DNA of 64,000 bases. It comes from JAJFFW01 sp965263375 (GTDB taxonomy: Bacteria > Pseudomonadota > Alphaproteobacteria > Caulobacterales > Parvularculaceae). Of the stretch, positions 1 to 8,728 are shown in pieces. Under the pieces are notes generated by a model. That model was not told the origin of the DNA, made no database searches, and saw only the letters and a list, made by a program, of their open reading frames with translations. The first letter of the stretch is position 1, and each line of letters starts with the position of its first letter. The stretch spans positions 62,001 through 126,000 of the forward strand of contig OZ253669.1 in assembly GCA_965263375.1 (NCBI GenBank), read 5' to 3'. The position numbers were made by a program, and so were the translations under genes.

Positions 1-732
1 CACCCCAGGGTAAGGCGCTGGCACCGTATAGATCATATTGGAAGCAAACCAGTCATATGATCGTTCTTTAGACAGCTTGTTCGGCACCGTCGGCGAGCGG
101 CGCGTGTCGATCGGACTACCCATAAAAGTCATCGTGTGCGGGCGATTTGGATCTTCTTTTTCAGCCATCACCGCGGCGGCGCTGAGCAAAGCTGGTCCCG
201 GCTGGCAAACAGCCATGCCGTGGGCGCCAGGCCCTATCACCGTCATAAACTCAATTAGGTAGTCGATAAAATCATTTAAATCGAAGCGCCCCTCAGACAA
301 GGGAATAAGCCGAGCATCGTGCCAATCAGTGATATAGACATCATGCTCTGGCAACATCGCCTCAACCGTTCCGCGCAGAAGGGTCGCGTAATGGCCCGAC
401 ATTGGCGAAACGATAAGCACTTTGGGATCGGTCGATGGCGCGCCTTCCCGCTTAAAATGAAGCAAATCGCCAAACGCTTTGGGAAGCGCAACAACTGGCT
501 CAACGGAATATGTTTCGCCCTTTGGAGACATCGTCTCGTGAATGTCCCATTCCGGTTTTGGGTAACGGCGGGCGGCGTGCTCAAAGACATCAAGCGCGGC
601 GGCGCTTGTGCGGGCGAACCACGTATCGGCCATGGGATTAAAAGGCGAGCGCAGCATCTGCGCGCCCAATCCGGCGGCGACGCGTGCTGGCGCCAAAGCG
701 GCATACCCCATTTCATAGGCGGTGTAGAGCAT
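1..732 (-). CDS. phaZ: Intracellular polyhydroxyalkanoate depolymerase, 3'-truncated by window edge
   Basis: Reading the minus strand from the ATG at 732 gives 244 residues open to the window edge, so the C-terminal part is missing. The protein opens MLYTAYEMGYAAL and carries an alpha/beta-hydrolase core with KVLIVSPMSGHYATLLRG near residues 104-121. A nucleophile motif GMAVCQPG follows, with Cys176 in place of the usual serine. A cysteine nucleophile in this context is characteristic of the intracellular PHB depolymerase family (about 400 residues). The expected role is cytoplasmic mobilisation of stored poly-3-hydroxybutyrate granules to hydroxybutyrate. Other open frames over this stretch lack family motifs. 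The upstream 733-948 region has no gene and should hold its promoter. Family assignment is strong; substrate range is inferred. Confidence 0.88.
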   Translation of the reverse strand, partial: MLYTAYEMGYAALAPARVAAGLGAQMLRSPFNPMADTWFARTSAAALDVFEHAARRYPKPEWDIHETMSPKGETYSVEPVVALPKAFGDLLHFKREGAPSTDPKVLIVSPMSGHYATLLRGTVEAMLPEHDVYITDWHDARLIPLSEGRFDLNDFIDYLIEFMTVIGPGAHGMAVCQPGPALLSAAAVMAEKEDPNRPHTMTFMGSPIDTRRSPTVPNKLSKERSYDWFASNMIYTVPAPYPGV

Positions 733-948
733 CGATCGTCTCCAATCCAAAGGCCTGTTCAAAAAGGCGGCGCTATTATCGCAAGGCCGCTTTTAAATAT
801 CCCAACCAACTAGCATTGGTATCCACCAAAGTCTTATCTAGTGCGGTGCAAAAACCTAGCCGTTTTTTTCGCAGATGCAATGCCCAATGTTTTTTGAAGA
901 CGTTTCCGTCCACTAGATATATCGGCGATTAAAAGTAAGAGCTGTGCT

Positions 949-1569
949 TTAAAGGTTCCAGCGAATGATCTGAGCCAACTGCGCGGGCGTTACGCTTGCA
1001 TGAACAAGATAAATCGGCTGGCCCTGCCTATCCGTGATGTAAAACGCATCCATGTGGTTCATGGTATATTCAAGCGCCGAGCCTTCTAATTCTTGACGCC
1101 ATGCCGCCATTTTAAAAGCTTCCATCGCCTTTTTCACCGCGCCTGGTTCTCCTGTAAGCCCCGTAATTTCCGGAGCAGGCGTCAGCGCCTTGCCCTCAGC
1201 CAAAAAAGGATAGTCCCTTAAAAACGCCGCCACCCTTTCGGCTGTATCCCGCTCTGGATCGACTGTTATAAAAACAGTTCTCAATTTTTCGCGTTCTTGC
1301 TCGGTTAATTGACTATGGGCGGCGCCGAGAAGACGTAAGGAATTTTGGCAAATGCCTGGGCAAGAAGTGAAACCAAAATAGAAAACCCCTATTTTGCCGC
1401 TCATCCCCATCTTGTTTAGGGCGGCGCCACGGGTATCAACAAGCTCAAACTCCCCCGTAAAGTCTGGGCTTAAGCGTGTGTAAGCATCACCAGGAACCTC
1501 CGTCGTCGGCGCGCTGCAAGACACGGCGGCTAGGAGCATGACAATTGATAAAACCCAACGAAATTGCAT
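949..1569 (-). CDS. SCO1/SenC family copper lipoprotein
   Basis: Thioredoxin-fold copper protein of the SCO/SenC family, used to assemble the CuA centre of cytochrome oxidase or to signal redox state. The start at 1569 is preferred because AGGA lies seven bases upstream and gives a short lipoprotein signal ending LLAAVSC, with the lipidated Cys at residue 18. Upstream in-frame starts at 1590 (ATG) and 1599 (TTG) would only lengthen the n-region. The copper ligands are visible as C70-P-G-I-C74 within FGFTSCPGICQ and His172 in NHMDAFYITD. It is divergent from the regB-like kinase gene, which matches the senC/regB neighbourhood known from Rhodobacter. Membrane-anchored periplasmic location is inferred from the lipobox. 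Confidence 0.9.
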   Translation of the reverse strand: MQFRWVLSIVMLLAAVSCSAPTTEVPGDAYTRLSPDFTGEFELVDTRGAALNKMGMSGKIGVFYFGFTSCPGICQNSLRLLGAAHSQLTEQEREKLRTVFITVDPERDTAERVAAFLRDYPFLAEGKALTPAPEITGLTGEPGAVKKAMEAFKMAAWRQELEGSALEYTMNHMDAFYITDRQGQPIYLVHASVTPAQLAQIIRWNL

Positions 1570-1809
1570 TTTTTCAGTCCTAAACAACATGCCAGTCAAC
1601 CCTTACAGCTGGGGCCGCACTCTAAACCAAGACCCTATCATCGCTACCAATAAAATTGCCGCATATTCTAAATTCGTGTTTTGCCTCTTTTCGCCCGAAG
1701 CCGCACAAGGCTAAATAAGGGCTTAAGCTTACGCCGCACAGAAAGGTTTCCCTTGCCCCATCCTGGCGCTCTTCCCCCAAATATTGACGAAAAATCCGGC
1801 CAAATCGCC

Positions 1810-3165
1810 ATGCAAAGCCTGCGCGGTAATGTCCGCCTGCGCACGCTGACGACGGTGCGCTGGCTGGCGGTCGGCGGACAAACACTCGCGGTTTTAATTG
1901 TTCACTTCGGTCTTGGCTTTACAACGCCCCTTGGGCTTTGTTTAGCAGCGATCGCCGCAAGCGCTTGGTTGAACGTGTTTGTCAGCCTGCGCTATTCCCC
2001 GCAACGTTTCTTGAGCGACCGCGAAGCCGCCGGTTATATCGCTTTTGATATTACCCAACTTTGTGCGTTGCTGGCGCTGACCGGGGGGCTTTATAATCCG
2101 TTCTCAGCGCTCATTATCGCGCCGGTCACCATCGCCGCCAGTATTTTGCCGCGGCCGCTGATTGGGGTGATCCTCGCCTTAACCATATCAGGCATTACAG
2201 TCCTTGCGGACTTTCACCTGCCTTTACCTTGGCGCGAAGGCCAGCAACTTGTTCCACCAGGCCTTTATACGGTGGGGGTGTGGGCCGCCCTTACACTATC
2301 GGTTGTGTTCTTCACCGCTTACGCGCGAAGAATCGCCGTTGAATCAGCACAAATGAAAAGCGCGCTCGCCGCAACGCAACTCGTTCTAGAGCGCGAAGAA
2401 CGCCTTGCCGCCCTTGGCGGGCTTGCTGCCGCAGCGGCCCATGAACTTGGCACGCCGCTCGCCACAATTCAGGTGACCGCCAAAGAAATGCAGCGCGATC
2501 TCGCCGACGAAAATGAGCACTTAGTCGAAGACGCCGCCTTGCTCGTCACGCAAGCGCAACGATGCCGCGATATTTTGAGCCGCCTTTCAAACAATTCTGA
2601 GCAAAGCGACGCGGTGATGGATCGCATCTCAATCGAGGCGCTGTTGCGGGAGGCGGCCGACCCCTTTTTGAGCGAGCCTATGGGGCCGGAAATAATGTTT
2701 GAGCTGGCGCCGCTTGAAGGCGGCGTCGAAGCAATCACCATCCGGCGACAATCGGAAGTCTTATATGGCCTGCGAAACTTTATTGAGAATGCTGTGGAAT
2801 TCGCCTCGACAAAAGTTTTGATGAGCGCCCATTGGGACCAACATCAGCTTACCGTGACAATTCATGATGACGGCGGCGGATTTTCGCCGGAAGTTTTGGT
2901 GCGCCTAGGCGAGCCATATGTCGGCGTGCGCCAACGCGCAAATCGAGCGCGCAAAGTCGCCCGCAAGAAAAAAGGAATGGGGCTAGGCTTTTTCATTTCC
3001 AAAACCCTGCTGGAAAGAACGGGCGCCCGCATTCACTTTGATAACCGCCCTTGGCAAGAAGGCGCCGAATTTGACGAACAAAGCGCTGAAAAAACCAAGG
3101 GCCCTGATGGGGCATGGGTTTCGGTTACTTGGCCGTTATTGGTTATCGGGGCAAAGCCGGAATAA
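1810..3165 (+). CDS. regB: Redox sensor histidine kinase RegB/ActS/PrrB type
   Basis: Membrane histidine kinase of the RegB family, which senses the quinone pool and phosphorylates RegA to control aerobic/anaerobic gene sets. From the ATG at 1810 it has 451 residues. Several transmembrane segments occupy residues 15-170, and the quinone-binding box GGLYNPF lies at 92-98. The H-box AAAAHELGTPLATI has His211, and the redox-active cysteine is Cys252 in QRCRDIL. The C-terminal ATPase has the N box FIENAVEFA and the G boxes DDGGGF and GMGLGFFISKTL. The start is uncertain: the frame is open from 1681, and a TTG at 1753 has an AAAGG sequence before it. It lies on the same strand as regA, 308 bp upstream of it. 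Confidence 0.93.
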   Translation: MQSLRGNVRLRTLTTVRWLAVGGQTLAVLIVHFGLGFTTPLGLCLAAIAASAWLNVFVSLRYSPQRFLSDREAAGYIAFDITQLCALLALTGGLYNPFSALIIAPVTIAASILPRPLIGVILALTISGITVLADFHLPLPWREGQQLVPPGLYTVGVWAALTLSVVFFTAYARRIAVESAQMKSALAATQLVLEREERLAALGGLAAAAAHELGTPLATIQVTAKEMQRDLADENEHLVEDAALLVTQAQRCRDILSRLSNNSEQSDAVMDRISIEALLREAADPFLSEPMGPEIMFELAPLEGGVEAITIRRQSEVLYGLRNFIENAVEFASTKVLMSAHWDQHQLTVTIHDDGGGFSPEVLVRLGEPYVGVRQRANRARKVARKKKGMGLGFFISKTLLERTGARIHFDNRPWQEGAEFDEQSAEKTKGPDGAWVSVTWPLLVIGAKPE

Positions 3166-3473
3166 ATTTTATCTGATTTAAGGTGAGATGAACGCTGTTA
3201 CCCCCTTCAGGGGTTTGACTTGCCGAAGTGAAGTGTTGAAAAACAATCGCTTAAAGGGCAAATTAGCCATATATTGCGATGCTTACTATCGCTTCTGGCA
3301 CAATCCAAAGATGGATTTCAAACCGTACAAACAATAACAGGTGAAATAATTTCTGTTAATCGACCTGATGCTGTGACAATTTTGTCAAAATTTTCAACGC
3401 CGCTATAAGCAAGCAGCAATCGAACACAGCAAAAGACAACACATAAAGTCAAAAGAAACGAACAGATTAGCCT
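3166..3473. other. regB-regA intergenic region (308 bp)
   Basis: No convincing gene. A short GC hairpin, CCCCT-TC-AGGGG at 3202-3213 followed by TTT, could be a weak terminator for regB. The downstream half is A+T rich and contains the putative regA promoter described separately. Confidence 0.5.
3374..3409 (+). promoter_or_regulatory. Putative regA promoter with inverted repeat over the -35
   Basis: TTGTCA at 3382-3387, a 16-bp spacer and TATAAG at 3404-3409 resemble a sigma-70 promoter 64 bp upstream of the regA ATG. The -35 is one arm of the inverted repeat TGACAA-TT-TTGTCA (3374-3387), so a repressor or autoregulator could occlude it. Inference from sequence only. Confidence 0.45.
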
Positions 3474-4031
3474 ATGACAGACGTTGAACCTTTATCGCCG
3501 CTCCCAGAAGATGCGAGCCTTCTAATCGTTGATGATGATGAACCGTTTCGCAACAGATTAGGCCGTGCTCTGGAAAAACGCGGATTTACCCCAACGCTGG
3601 CTGGCAGCGTAAAAGAGGCCTTAAGCCTTCTCACCCAAAAAGCGCCGACCTTTGCGGTTGTAGACCTGCGCTTAGAAGATGGCGACGGCCTAGAAGTAGT
3701 GGATGCTATCCATGACGCAAAACCGGACTGCCGTGTGGTGATGTTGACGGGATACGGTAATATCGCAACAGCGGTCGCCGCGGTTAAAGCGGGCGCCGTT
3801 GATTACCTGTCCAAACCTGCAGATGCAGACGACGTGGAAAAAGCGCTGCGCGCCCCGCCTGGCGAGCGCCCAGAACCGCCAGACAACCCAATGTCGGCTG
3901 ATCGCGTTCGGTGGGAGCACATCCAGCGCGTGTACGAGCTTTGCGACCACAATGTTTCGGAAACCGCCCGCCGCCTCGGCATGCACCGCAGGACATTGCA
4001 ACGGATTTTGGCCAAACGCGCGCCGCGCTAA
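3474..4031 (+). CDS. regA: Response regulator RegA/ActR/PrrA type
   Basis: 185-residue global redox response regulator. The receiver domain has the acidic pocket DDDE (20-23), phosphoacceptor Asp64 in VVDLRLEDGDG, the conserved Thr in MLTGYG and Lys in YLSKPA. A proline-rich hinge (PPGERPEPPDNP) leads to a Fis-type helix-turn-helix at about 150-182, with VSETARRLGMHRRTLQRIL, which is essentially the RegA/ActR DNA-binding helix. The length fits the family. It follows regB on the same strand with its own likely promoter, and a clear intrinsic terminator sits just downstream. In related bacteria RegA controls respiration, photosynthesis or nitrogen genes; the targets here are unknown. Confidence 0.95.
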   Translation: MTDVEPLSPLPEDASLLIVDDDEPFRNRLGRALEKRGFTPTLAGSVKEALSLLTQKAPTFAVVDLRLEDGDGLEVVDAIHDAKPDCRVVMLTGYGNIATAVAAVKAGAVDYLSKPADADDVEKALRAPPGERPEPPDNPMSADRVRWEHIQRVYELCDHNVSETARRLGMHRRTLQRILAKRAPR

Positions 4032-4054
4032 CAAGCTATAAAACTTTGATCTTT

Positions 4055-4085
4055 AAAAGCGCCCCTTAAAAGGCGCTTTTATTTT
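4055..4085 (+). terminator. Rho-independent terminator after regA
   Basis: Perfect 9-bp stem AAAAGCGCC (4055-4063) / GGCGCTTTT (4072-4080) with an 8-nt loop, followed by ATTTT, 24 bases after the regA stop. A related AAAGGCGCTTTT string recurs directly before the next gene's ATG. Confidence 0.85.
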
Positions 4086-4171
4086 ACCCATCAATGATCG
4101 CCATAATGTTGTCCTGACGCTGCGTCATGCTTAATTTCAAATCTGTTCCGTCGCCATTGAAAGGCGCTTTT

Positions 4172-6931
4172 ATGCCCAAGATCCGTCCTCTCACATTCCG
4201 TCTTTTACTGACCGCCTTCATCGCGCCGTTCGTGCTTGCGATGACCGCGGAGGCGAGCAATGTCGATATTCCGTATGAGAAGTTCCAACTGCCCAACGGA
4301 TTAACCGTCGTTGTCCACGAAGACCGTAAGGCGCCCATCGTCGCCGTATCAGTCTGGTATAAGGTTGGGTCGAAAGACGAACCCGCTGGCAAGACGGGCT
4401 TCGCCCATTTGTTTGAGCATTTGATGTTCAATGGCTCAGAAAATTATGACGATGAGTGGTTTAAACCGCTGCAAGAAGTTGGGGCGACCGATATGAATGG
4501 CACCACCAGCGCCGATCGCACCAATTATTTTCAAACCGTCCCAACCACCGCCCTTGATCGTATCTTATGGATGGAATCAGACCGCATGGGGCATTTCGTC
4601 GGCGCAGTCACCCAGGAAAAACTAGATGAACAGCGCGGCGTTGTTCAAAACGAAAAACGCCAGGGAGAAAACCAACCTTATGGCCGCGTTTTTGAGCGGA
4701 TCTTTAAAGGCCTTTTCCCAGCGGGACACCCTTACGCCCATACCACAATCGGGTCGATGGAAGATTTAAACGCCGCCTCCCTTGAAGATGTTAAGCAGTG
4801 GTTTAAAACCTATTATGGCCCGTCAAACGCGATCTTAGTGCTCGCTGGCGACATCGACACAGCAACAGCCCGCACACTGACGGAAAAATATTTCGGCCAT
4901 ATCCCTCCTGGCCCGCCATTGACCAAATGGGATGCGTGGACGCCAAAGCGCGACGCCAATACCCGCGAGACGATGAATGATCGTGTGCCCCAAGCGCGGA
5001 TCTATCGTCTTTGGGCGACGCCTGAAAACCTGGACCCAACGGCCACAGACCTTTTTGTCGCCGCAAGTGTTATGGGCGACGGCAAGAATTCACGGCTTTA
5101 CAAAAGCCTTGTTTATGATCAGCAGATAGCAACGAATGTCAGCGTCTTTAATTATGAGCTGCAAATGGCGTCAATCTTCGGTGTGATTGTCGACGTCAAG
5201 CCAGGCGAAGACGTGAGCGAGGTCGAAGCGGCGCTTGATCAGCAAATTACCGCTTTCTTAAAACGCGGCCCCAATAAAAAAGAGGTCGCCCTTGTCGCCG
5301 CCAAAACCCGCGCCCGCACCCTGCGCGGCCTTGAAGAGGTTGGCGGGTTTTCCGGCAAGGCCGTGACCCTTGCTGAAGGTGAGCTGATCGCGGGCGACCC
5401 CGGTTATTTCCAGACAGAACTAAACGAGCTTGCGAACGCCACCCCGGCCTCCGCGATCAAAGCCGCGCGCCGGTGGCTGCGCGACGGGTGGCACCAAATC
5501 ACTGTTCTTCCCTATCCAGACCTTCAAGCTAAAAATACGGACCCGGTTGACCGCAGCGCGGGCCTGCCCGATGTAACGGGCGAGGCGGCGCTGTCATTTC
5601 CTGAAATTAAACAAGCGACCCTTTCAAATGGCATGAAGGTCGTTTTGGCGGAACGAAATGCGGCGCCGATTGTAGAGATCGCGGTCCAGTTCGACGCCGG
5701 ATACGCCGCCGATATCTCAACGCACAAGCAAGCAAAGCCCGGCCTTGCAAATTTTACCGCCGCGATGCTGGACGAAGGCGCAGGGACCAACGACGCCTTG
5801 TCGTTGTCCTCCGCCCTTGAGGCCCTTGGCGCACTGATCGATGCGGATTCGAACCTAGACAAAACCGTCGTGTCTTTGTCGGCGTTAAAAGAAAACCTTG
5901 CCCCCTCCTTAGATCTTCTTGGGGATGTGGTGCGCTACCCAAGCTTTGCGCCGGAAGAAATTGAACGGCAAAGAAAGCTAATCCTGACCGGTATTGCGCA
6001 AGAAAAGGCAAGTCCCGTTTCGACCGCAATTCGTCTATTGCCGCCGATACTTTATGGTGACGGGCATGCTTACAGCACACCGCTTACCGGTTCGGGCACA
6101 GAAGATATTATTTCTGCGATGACCCGTGATGATCTTGTCGCTTTCCACACTGCTTGGCTGCGCCCTGATAACGGCGATATCTTCGTCGTTGGAGACACCA
6201 GCCTTCAGGAAATTTTACCAATGCTAGAGCGCGTGTTTGGCGACTGGCAAGCAACAGGCGAAAAAGGCAAAAAGAATATTAGCGAGGTTTCTCTGCCGAC
6301 AGGACAAAAAGCGATTTTAATCAATCGCCCTGATGCGCAGCAATCTTATATCTTGGCTGGTCATATCGCACCGCCAACAAGCCACCCCGATAACATTGCG
6401 ATTAACGCCATGAACGAAATTATCGGCGGCAGCTTTGTCTCGCGCATCAACCTTAATCTGCGTGAAGATAAAGGTTGGTCTTATGGCGCGCGTACGATAT
6501 TGCTCGGCGCTAAGGCGCAGCGCCCCTTTATTGTATTGGCGCCAGTGCAAACGGACCAAACAGGCGCATCTATTCGCGAGATCAAAAAAGAGTTCGCGGC
6601 TTATCTGAGCACACAGCCAGCAAAGGCCGACGAGTTATCCCGCGTGAAGCTGGACAATATCCGCTCCCTTCCCGGCCAATTTGAAACCGCAGGCGCCGTT
6701 CTATCAAGCCTTCTTTCTAGTGCGCGTTATAACCGTCCTTACGATTATCCAACGACGTTAAAGGGGTCTTATGAAGCGCTTTCCACTAAAGAAGTCTCCG
6801 CCGCAGCAAAAGAAGTGCTGCACCCCAACCAATTAACTTGGGTCATTATTGGGGACGCAGAGAAAATAAAAGCAGAAGTCGAGGCGGCGGGCATCGGCCC
6901 TGTTGAGGTGCGCACGGTGGATGGAGAGTGA
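4172..6931 (+). CDS. M16 family zinc metallopeptidase, two-domain, secreted
   Basis: Pitrilysin/insulinase-family peptidase of 919 residues. The start at 4172 is chosen because it begins a clean signal peptide (MPKIRPLTFRLL... to about residue 29); the 15 residues before it in the open frame do not look like secretion signal. The zinc motif is HxxEH, H79-L-F-E82-H83 in GFAHLFEHLMF, with a downstream glutamate in VVQNEKRQ. The second M16 half starts near residue 470 (LSNGMKVVLAERN) and lacks HxxEH, having MLDEGAG instead. That fits the usual active/inactive half arrangement. It probably degrades peptides in the periplasm. It stands alone between the regA terminator and convergent mmcB. Confidence 0.92.
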   Translation: MPKIRPLTFRLLLTAFIAPFVLAMTAEASNVDIPYEKFQLPNGLTVVVHEDRKAPIVAVSVWYKVGSKDEPAGKTGFAHLFEHLMFNGSENYDDEWFKPLQEVGATDMNGTTSADRTNYFQTVPTTALDRILWMESDRMGHFVGAVTQEKLDEQRGVVQNEKRQGENQPYGRVFERIFKGLFPAGHPYAHTTIGSMEDLNAASLEDVKQWFKTYYGPSNAILVLAGDIDTATARTLTEKYFGHIPPGPPLTKWDAWTPKRDANTRETMNDRVPQARIYRLWATPENLDPTATDLFVAASVMGDGKNSRLYKSLVYDQQIATNVSVFNYELQMASIFGVIVDVKPGEDVSEVEAALDQQITAFLKRGPNKKEVALVAAKTRARTLRGLEEVGGFSGKAVTLAEGELIAGDPGYFQTELNELANATPASAIKAARRWLRDGWHQITVLPYPDLQAKNTDPVDRSAGLPDVTGEAALSFPEIKQATLSNGMKVVLAERNAAPIVEIAVQFDAGYAADISTHKQAKPGLANFTAAMLDEGAGTNDALSLSSALEALGALIDADSNLDKTVVSLSALKENLAPSLDLLGDVVRYPSFAPEEIERQRKLILTGIAQEKASPVSTAIRLLPPILYGDGHAYSTPLTGSGTEDIISAMTRDDLVAFHTAWLRPDNGDIFVVGDTSLQEILPMLERVFGDWQATGEKGKKNISEVSLPTGQKAILINRPDAQQSYILAGHIAPPTSHPDNIAINAMNEIIGGSFVSRINLNLREDKGWSYGARTILLGAKAQRPFIVLAPVQTDQTGASIREIKKEFAAYLSTQPAKADELSRVKLDNIRSLPGQFETAGAVLSSLLSSARYNRPYDYPTTLKGSYEALSTKEVSAAAKEVLHPNQLTWVIIGDAEKIKAEVEAAGIGPVEVRTVDGE

Positions 6932-7003
6932 GGTGGATGGGGAGTGAGGCCTAACCCGCTAGTCAAAAGCACAGTCCGAAAAAGCACAGTCCGAACTTGC
7001 TTT

Positions 7004-7492
7004 CTACGCCCCGCTATCGTTCTCTTTTTCCATTGCATATAGTCGGCGCGCGGCCTGGCGAGCGAAACGCAAAGTCAGCGCCTTGCGACGGGCGGCGGCC
7101 ATCGGGCGTTCTTGCGCGGGACGGATCACCGCCGCGCCATAGGCGTCCGCAAAAATTAGCCCTTCTTCAACTGGCAGAAGGTCCGTTGGAAAATCCTGCG
7201 CGACCGCGAAGAAAAACTCATCGCAGTAGTCTAGATATTCTTCCCATTTTCCATCCGCCTCAAAATCTTCGCGGCAAGATTTAACCTCAGCGATGATCAG
7301 CTTGCCTTTACGGTCAAGCCCAGCAACATCCCCGCGCCGCCCACTGGGCAGTTTAAATTCAAGCAGAGGCGCAAAGCCAAGATCACGATAAAGACGCACC
7401 ACGCCGCGGGTTACCTCCGCGGTTTTTTGCGGGCGCGCGTAAGATCCCTCCGGCAAGCCATGCAGGTCCGATACAGACGAAATGTTCTTCAT
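7004..7492 (-). CDS. mmcB: MmcB family DNA repair protein (putative PD-(D/E)XK nuclease)
   Basis: MmcB (DUF1052) proteins are small, LexA-regulated, nuclease-like repair proteins of alphaproteobacteria. The family core is visible: TRGVVRLYRDLGFAPLLEF, then a PD-(D/E)XK-like active site with GDVAGLD and IIAEVKS, then FAVAQDFP and a basic C-terminal helix. The ATG at 7492 gives 162 residues. The same frame is open to a GTG at 7543, which adds 17 residues with no family resemblance. The ATG at 7492 lies inside the SOS box (7484-7498), so LexA would cover the translation start, or initiation could use a later codon. The gene follows the FAD/FAD/GcvT cluster by a small gap and probably has its own damage-inducible promoter. 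Confidence 0.88.
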   Translation of the reverse strand: MKNISSVSDLHGLPEGSYARPQKTAEVTRGVVRLYRDLGFAPLLEFKLPSGRRGDVAGLDRKGKLIIAEVKSCREDFEADGKWEEYLDYCDEFFFAVAQDFPTDLLPVEEGLIFADAYGAAVIRPAQERPMAAARRKALTLRFARQAARRLYAMEKENDSGA

Positions 7493-7498
7493 TTGTTC
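7484..7498 (-). promoter_or_regulatory. Alphaproteobacterial SOS box (LexA site) at mmcB
   Basis: On the plus strand GTTC-TTCATTT-GTTC, an exact GTTC-N7-GTTC match to the alphaproteobacterial LexA operator (GAAC-N7-GAAC on the coding strand). It overlaps the ATG of mmcB, a gene family known to belong to the Caulobacter SOS regulon. Confidence 0.8.
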
Positions 7499-7561
7499 AT
7501 GGAAGCGCAAAGCCGCCTTGCCGTCAAGAGGCTTCTTATCCACAAAAACTGGAAGGTAAAA

Positions 7562-8728
7562 TTAACGCTTTGATTTTTCTTCGGCTTGATGGGTGCGGAA
7601 TTCTTCCGCGAGTGCGCCTTCTGGTGTTTCTAACAAGCGCGCATCAAGCCGCGCCTTGGCGTCATCAGGGCTGGCGACGCTAAGGGTCGTCATTTCCGTT
7701 CCGACAAGAAGATCCGCAAACGCCACAATTCTGCGTTGCCGAGGAGAAAAGGCGGCGGAAGTAATTCGCCCCGCTGGCGCGCCGCTGGAAAACACAACCG
7801 CGCCGGGCGTGACGTTCTCTGCGTCCACCGCCAATACTCGCAAGACATTTTTGTCACTAGCCCTTGGATCTGACAACGCGCGACGCCCATTAAACCAGGC
7901 CCGGTTTAGGGGCGCTAAATGCGACAGCCCCAACCCTTCTGGGCTCTTTAATTTCTTTTCATCAGCATCCGCCTCATCAGCGCTGAGGAAATCAACGCCC
8001 GGGCGCGGCGTGCCGTTTTCAATCCGCAAAACTTCAAGCGCGCTTAGCCCCGCTGGCGTCGGCGCCCCAGCCCGGCGCACACGCTCCCATATCGTTAGGG
8101 CCTCTTTATACGGATAGACAACCTCAATCCCTTGCTGGCCGCCAATTTGAACCGGACGGGCAGCGGTTTCAACACCGCGTACAACCGATTGGGCCGCAAG
8201 ATTTTCACTGGCCGCATCAACCCCCGCGGCTGACGCAACCTCGCGCGCCTTTGGACCAATAATCGCAAGCGCAGCAACGCGCCCTGTTATGTCCTCAACC
8301 GTTACATCAAGCCCCCTTGCGCCAAGCTGTAACCGCCGCGCATGAGGCTGAGAAGCGGTAAGAAGATACATCGACGTCGCAAGCATTGAGACATCAACGA
8401 CATCAACGACCGCGCCAGAGGCTGAAACAATCAATCCGCGGGCGCTTTCCCCCACATCAATATTTTTCAAGGGGGCCGTCGTAAGACGCGCAAGCAACTC
8501 AACGGCCGCCTCGCCGCGCACAACGTAGCGGCAAAGCGCTCCGAAATCCGCCATCCCCGCCGTTTCGGTTAAGCTTTTATATTCTTCCTCAAGCTGAGTA
8601 TACACCAATGGCACAGACCATCCGTTAACAGATGTCCAGCTATTAGCGATGCTTACGCTTGCTGTTGCAGCATAGAGCGCTGTGGGTTTTGGCTCTAACG
8701 GTGAATCAACGGCAGCGGCGAAGATCAT
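7562..8728 (-). CDS. GcvT-like folate-binding / aminomethyltransferase-family protein
   Basis: 388-residue protein with the tetrahydrofolate-binding GcvT fold. The N-terminal half has SLTETAGMADFGALCRYVVRG, like the T-protein 'agvfDvS...' segment, and the C-terminal half has LEVLRIENGTPRPGVDF. A C-terminal barrel starts around GLSHLAPLNRAWFNGRRAL. It lacks the KGCYxGQE motif of YgfZ, so it is not the iron-sulfur repair factor. DmdA- or sarcosine-dehydrogenase-type one-carbon transfer is more plausible. Its ATG overlaps the stop of the upstream FAD-type gene (ATGA), so the two are translationally coupled and probably act together, perhaps in an oxidative demethylation delivering a one-carbon unit to folate. 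Substrate unknown. Confidence 0.7.
   Translation of the reverse strand: MIFAAAVDSPLEPKPTALYAATASVSIANSWTSVNGWSVPLVYTQLEEEYKSLTETAGMADFGALCRYVVRGEAAVELLARLTTAPLKNIDVGESARGLIVSASGAVVDVVDVSMLATSMYLLTASQPHARRLQLGARGLDVTVEDITGRVAALAIIGPKAREVASAAGVDAASENLAAQSVVRGVETAARPVQIGGQQGIEVVYPYKEALTIWERVRRAGAPTPAGLSALEVLRIENGTPRPGVDFLSADEADADEKKLKSPEGLGLSHLAPLNRAWFNGRRALSDPRASDKNVLRVLAVDAENVTPGAVVFSSGAPAGRITSAAFSPRQRRIVAFADLLVGTEMTTLSVASPDDAKARLDARLLETPEGALAEEFRTHQAEEKSKR

Noticed and set aside
276..716. Minus-strand open frame of 146 aa in another phase
   Set aside because: Basic, motif-free translation; the phaZ frame from 732 explains the stretch.
319..813. Plus-strand open frame of 164 aa
   Set aside because: It is a shadow of the minus-strand phaZ gene, which has the family motifs; the plus frame has none.
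3202..3213. Strong terminator for regB
   Set aside because: Only a 5-bp stem and TTT; kept as a note in the intergenic entry.
6901..6995. Short direct repeats GTGGATGG and AAAAGCACAGTCCG after the M16 gene
   Set aside because: Two small tandem duplications at a gene end with no further structure.
7562..8728. YgfZ iron-sulfur repair protein
   Set aside because: The KGCYxGQE motif is absent.
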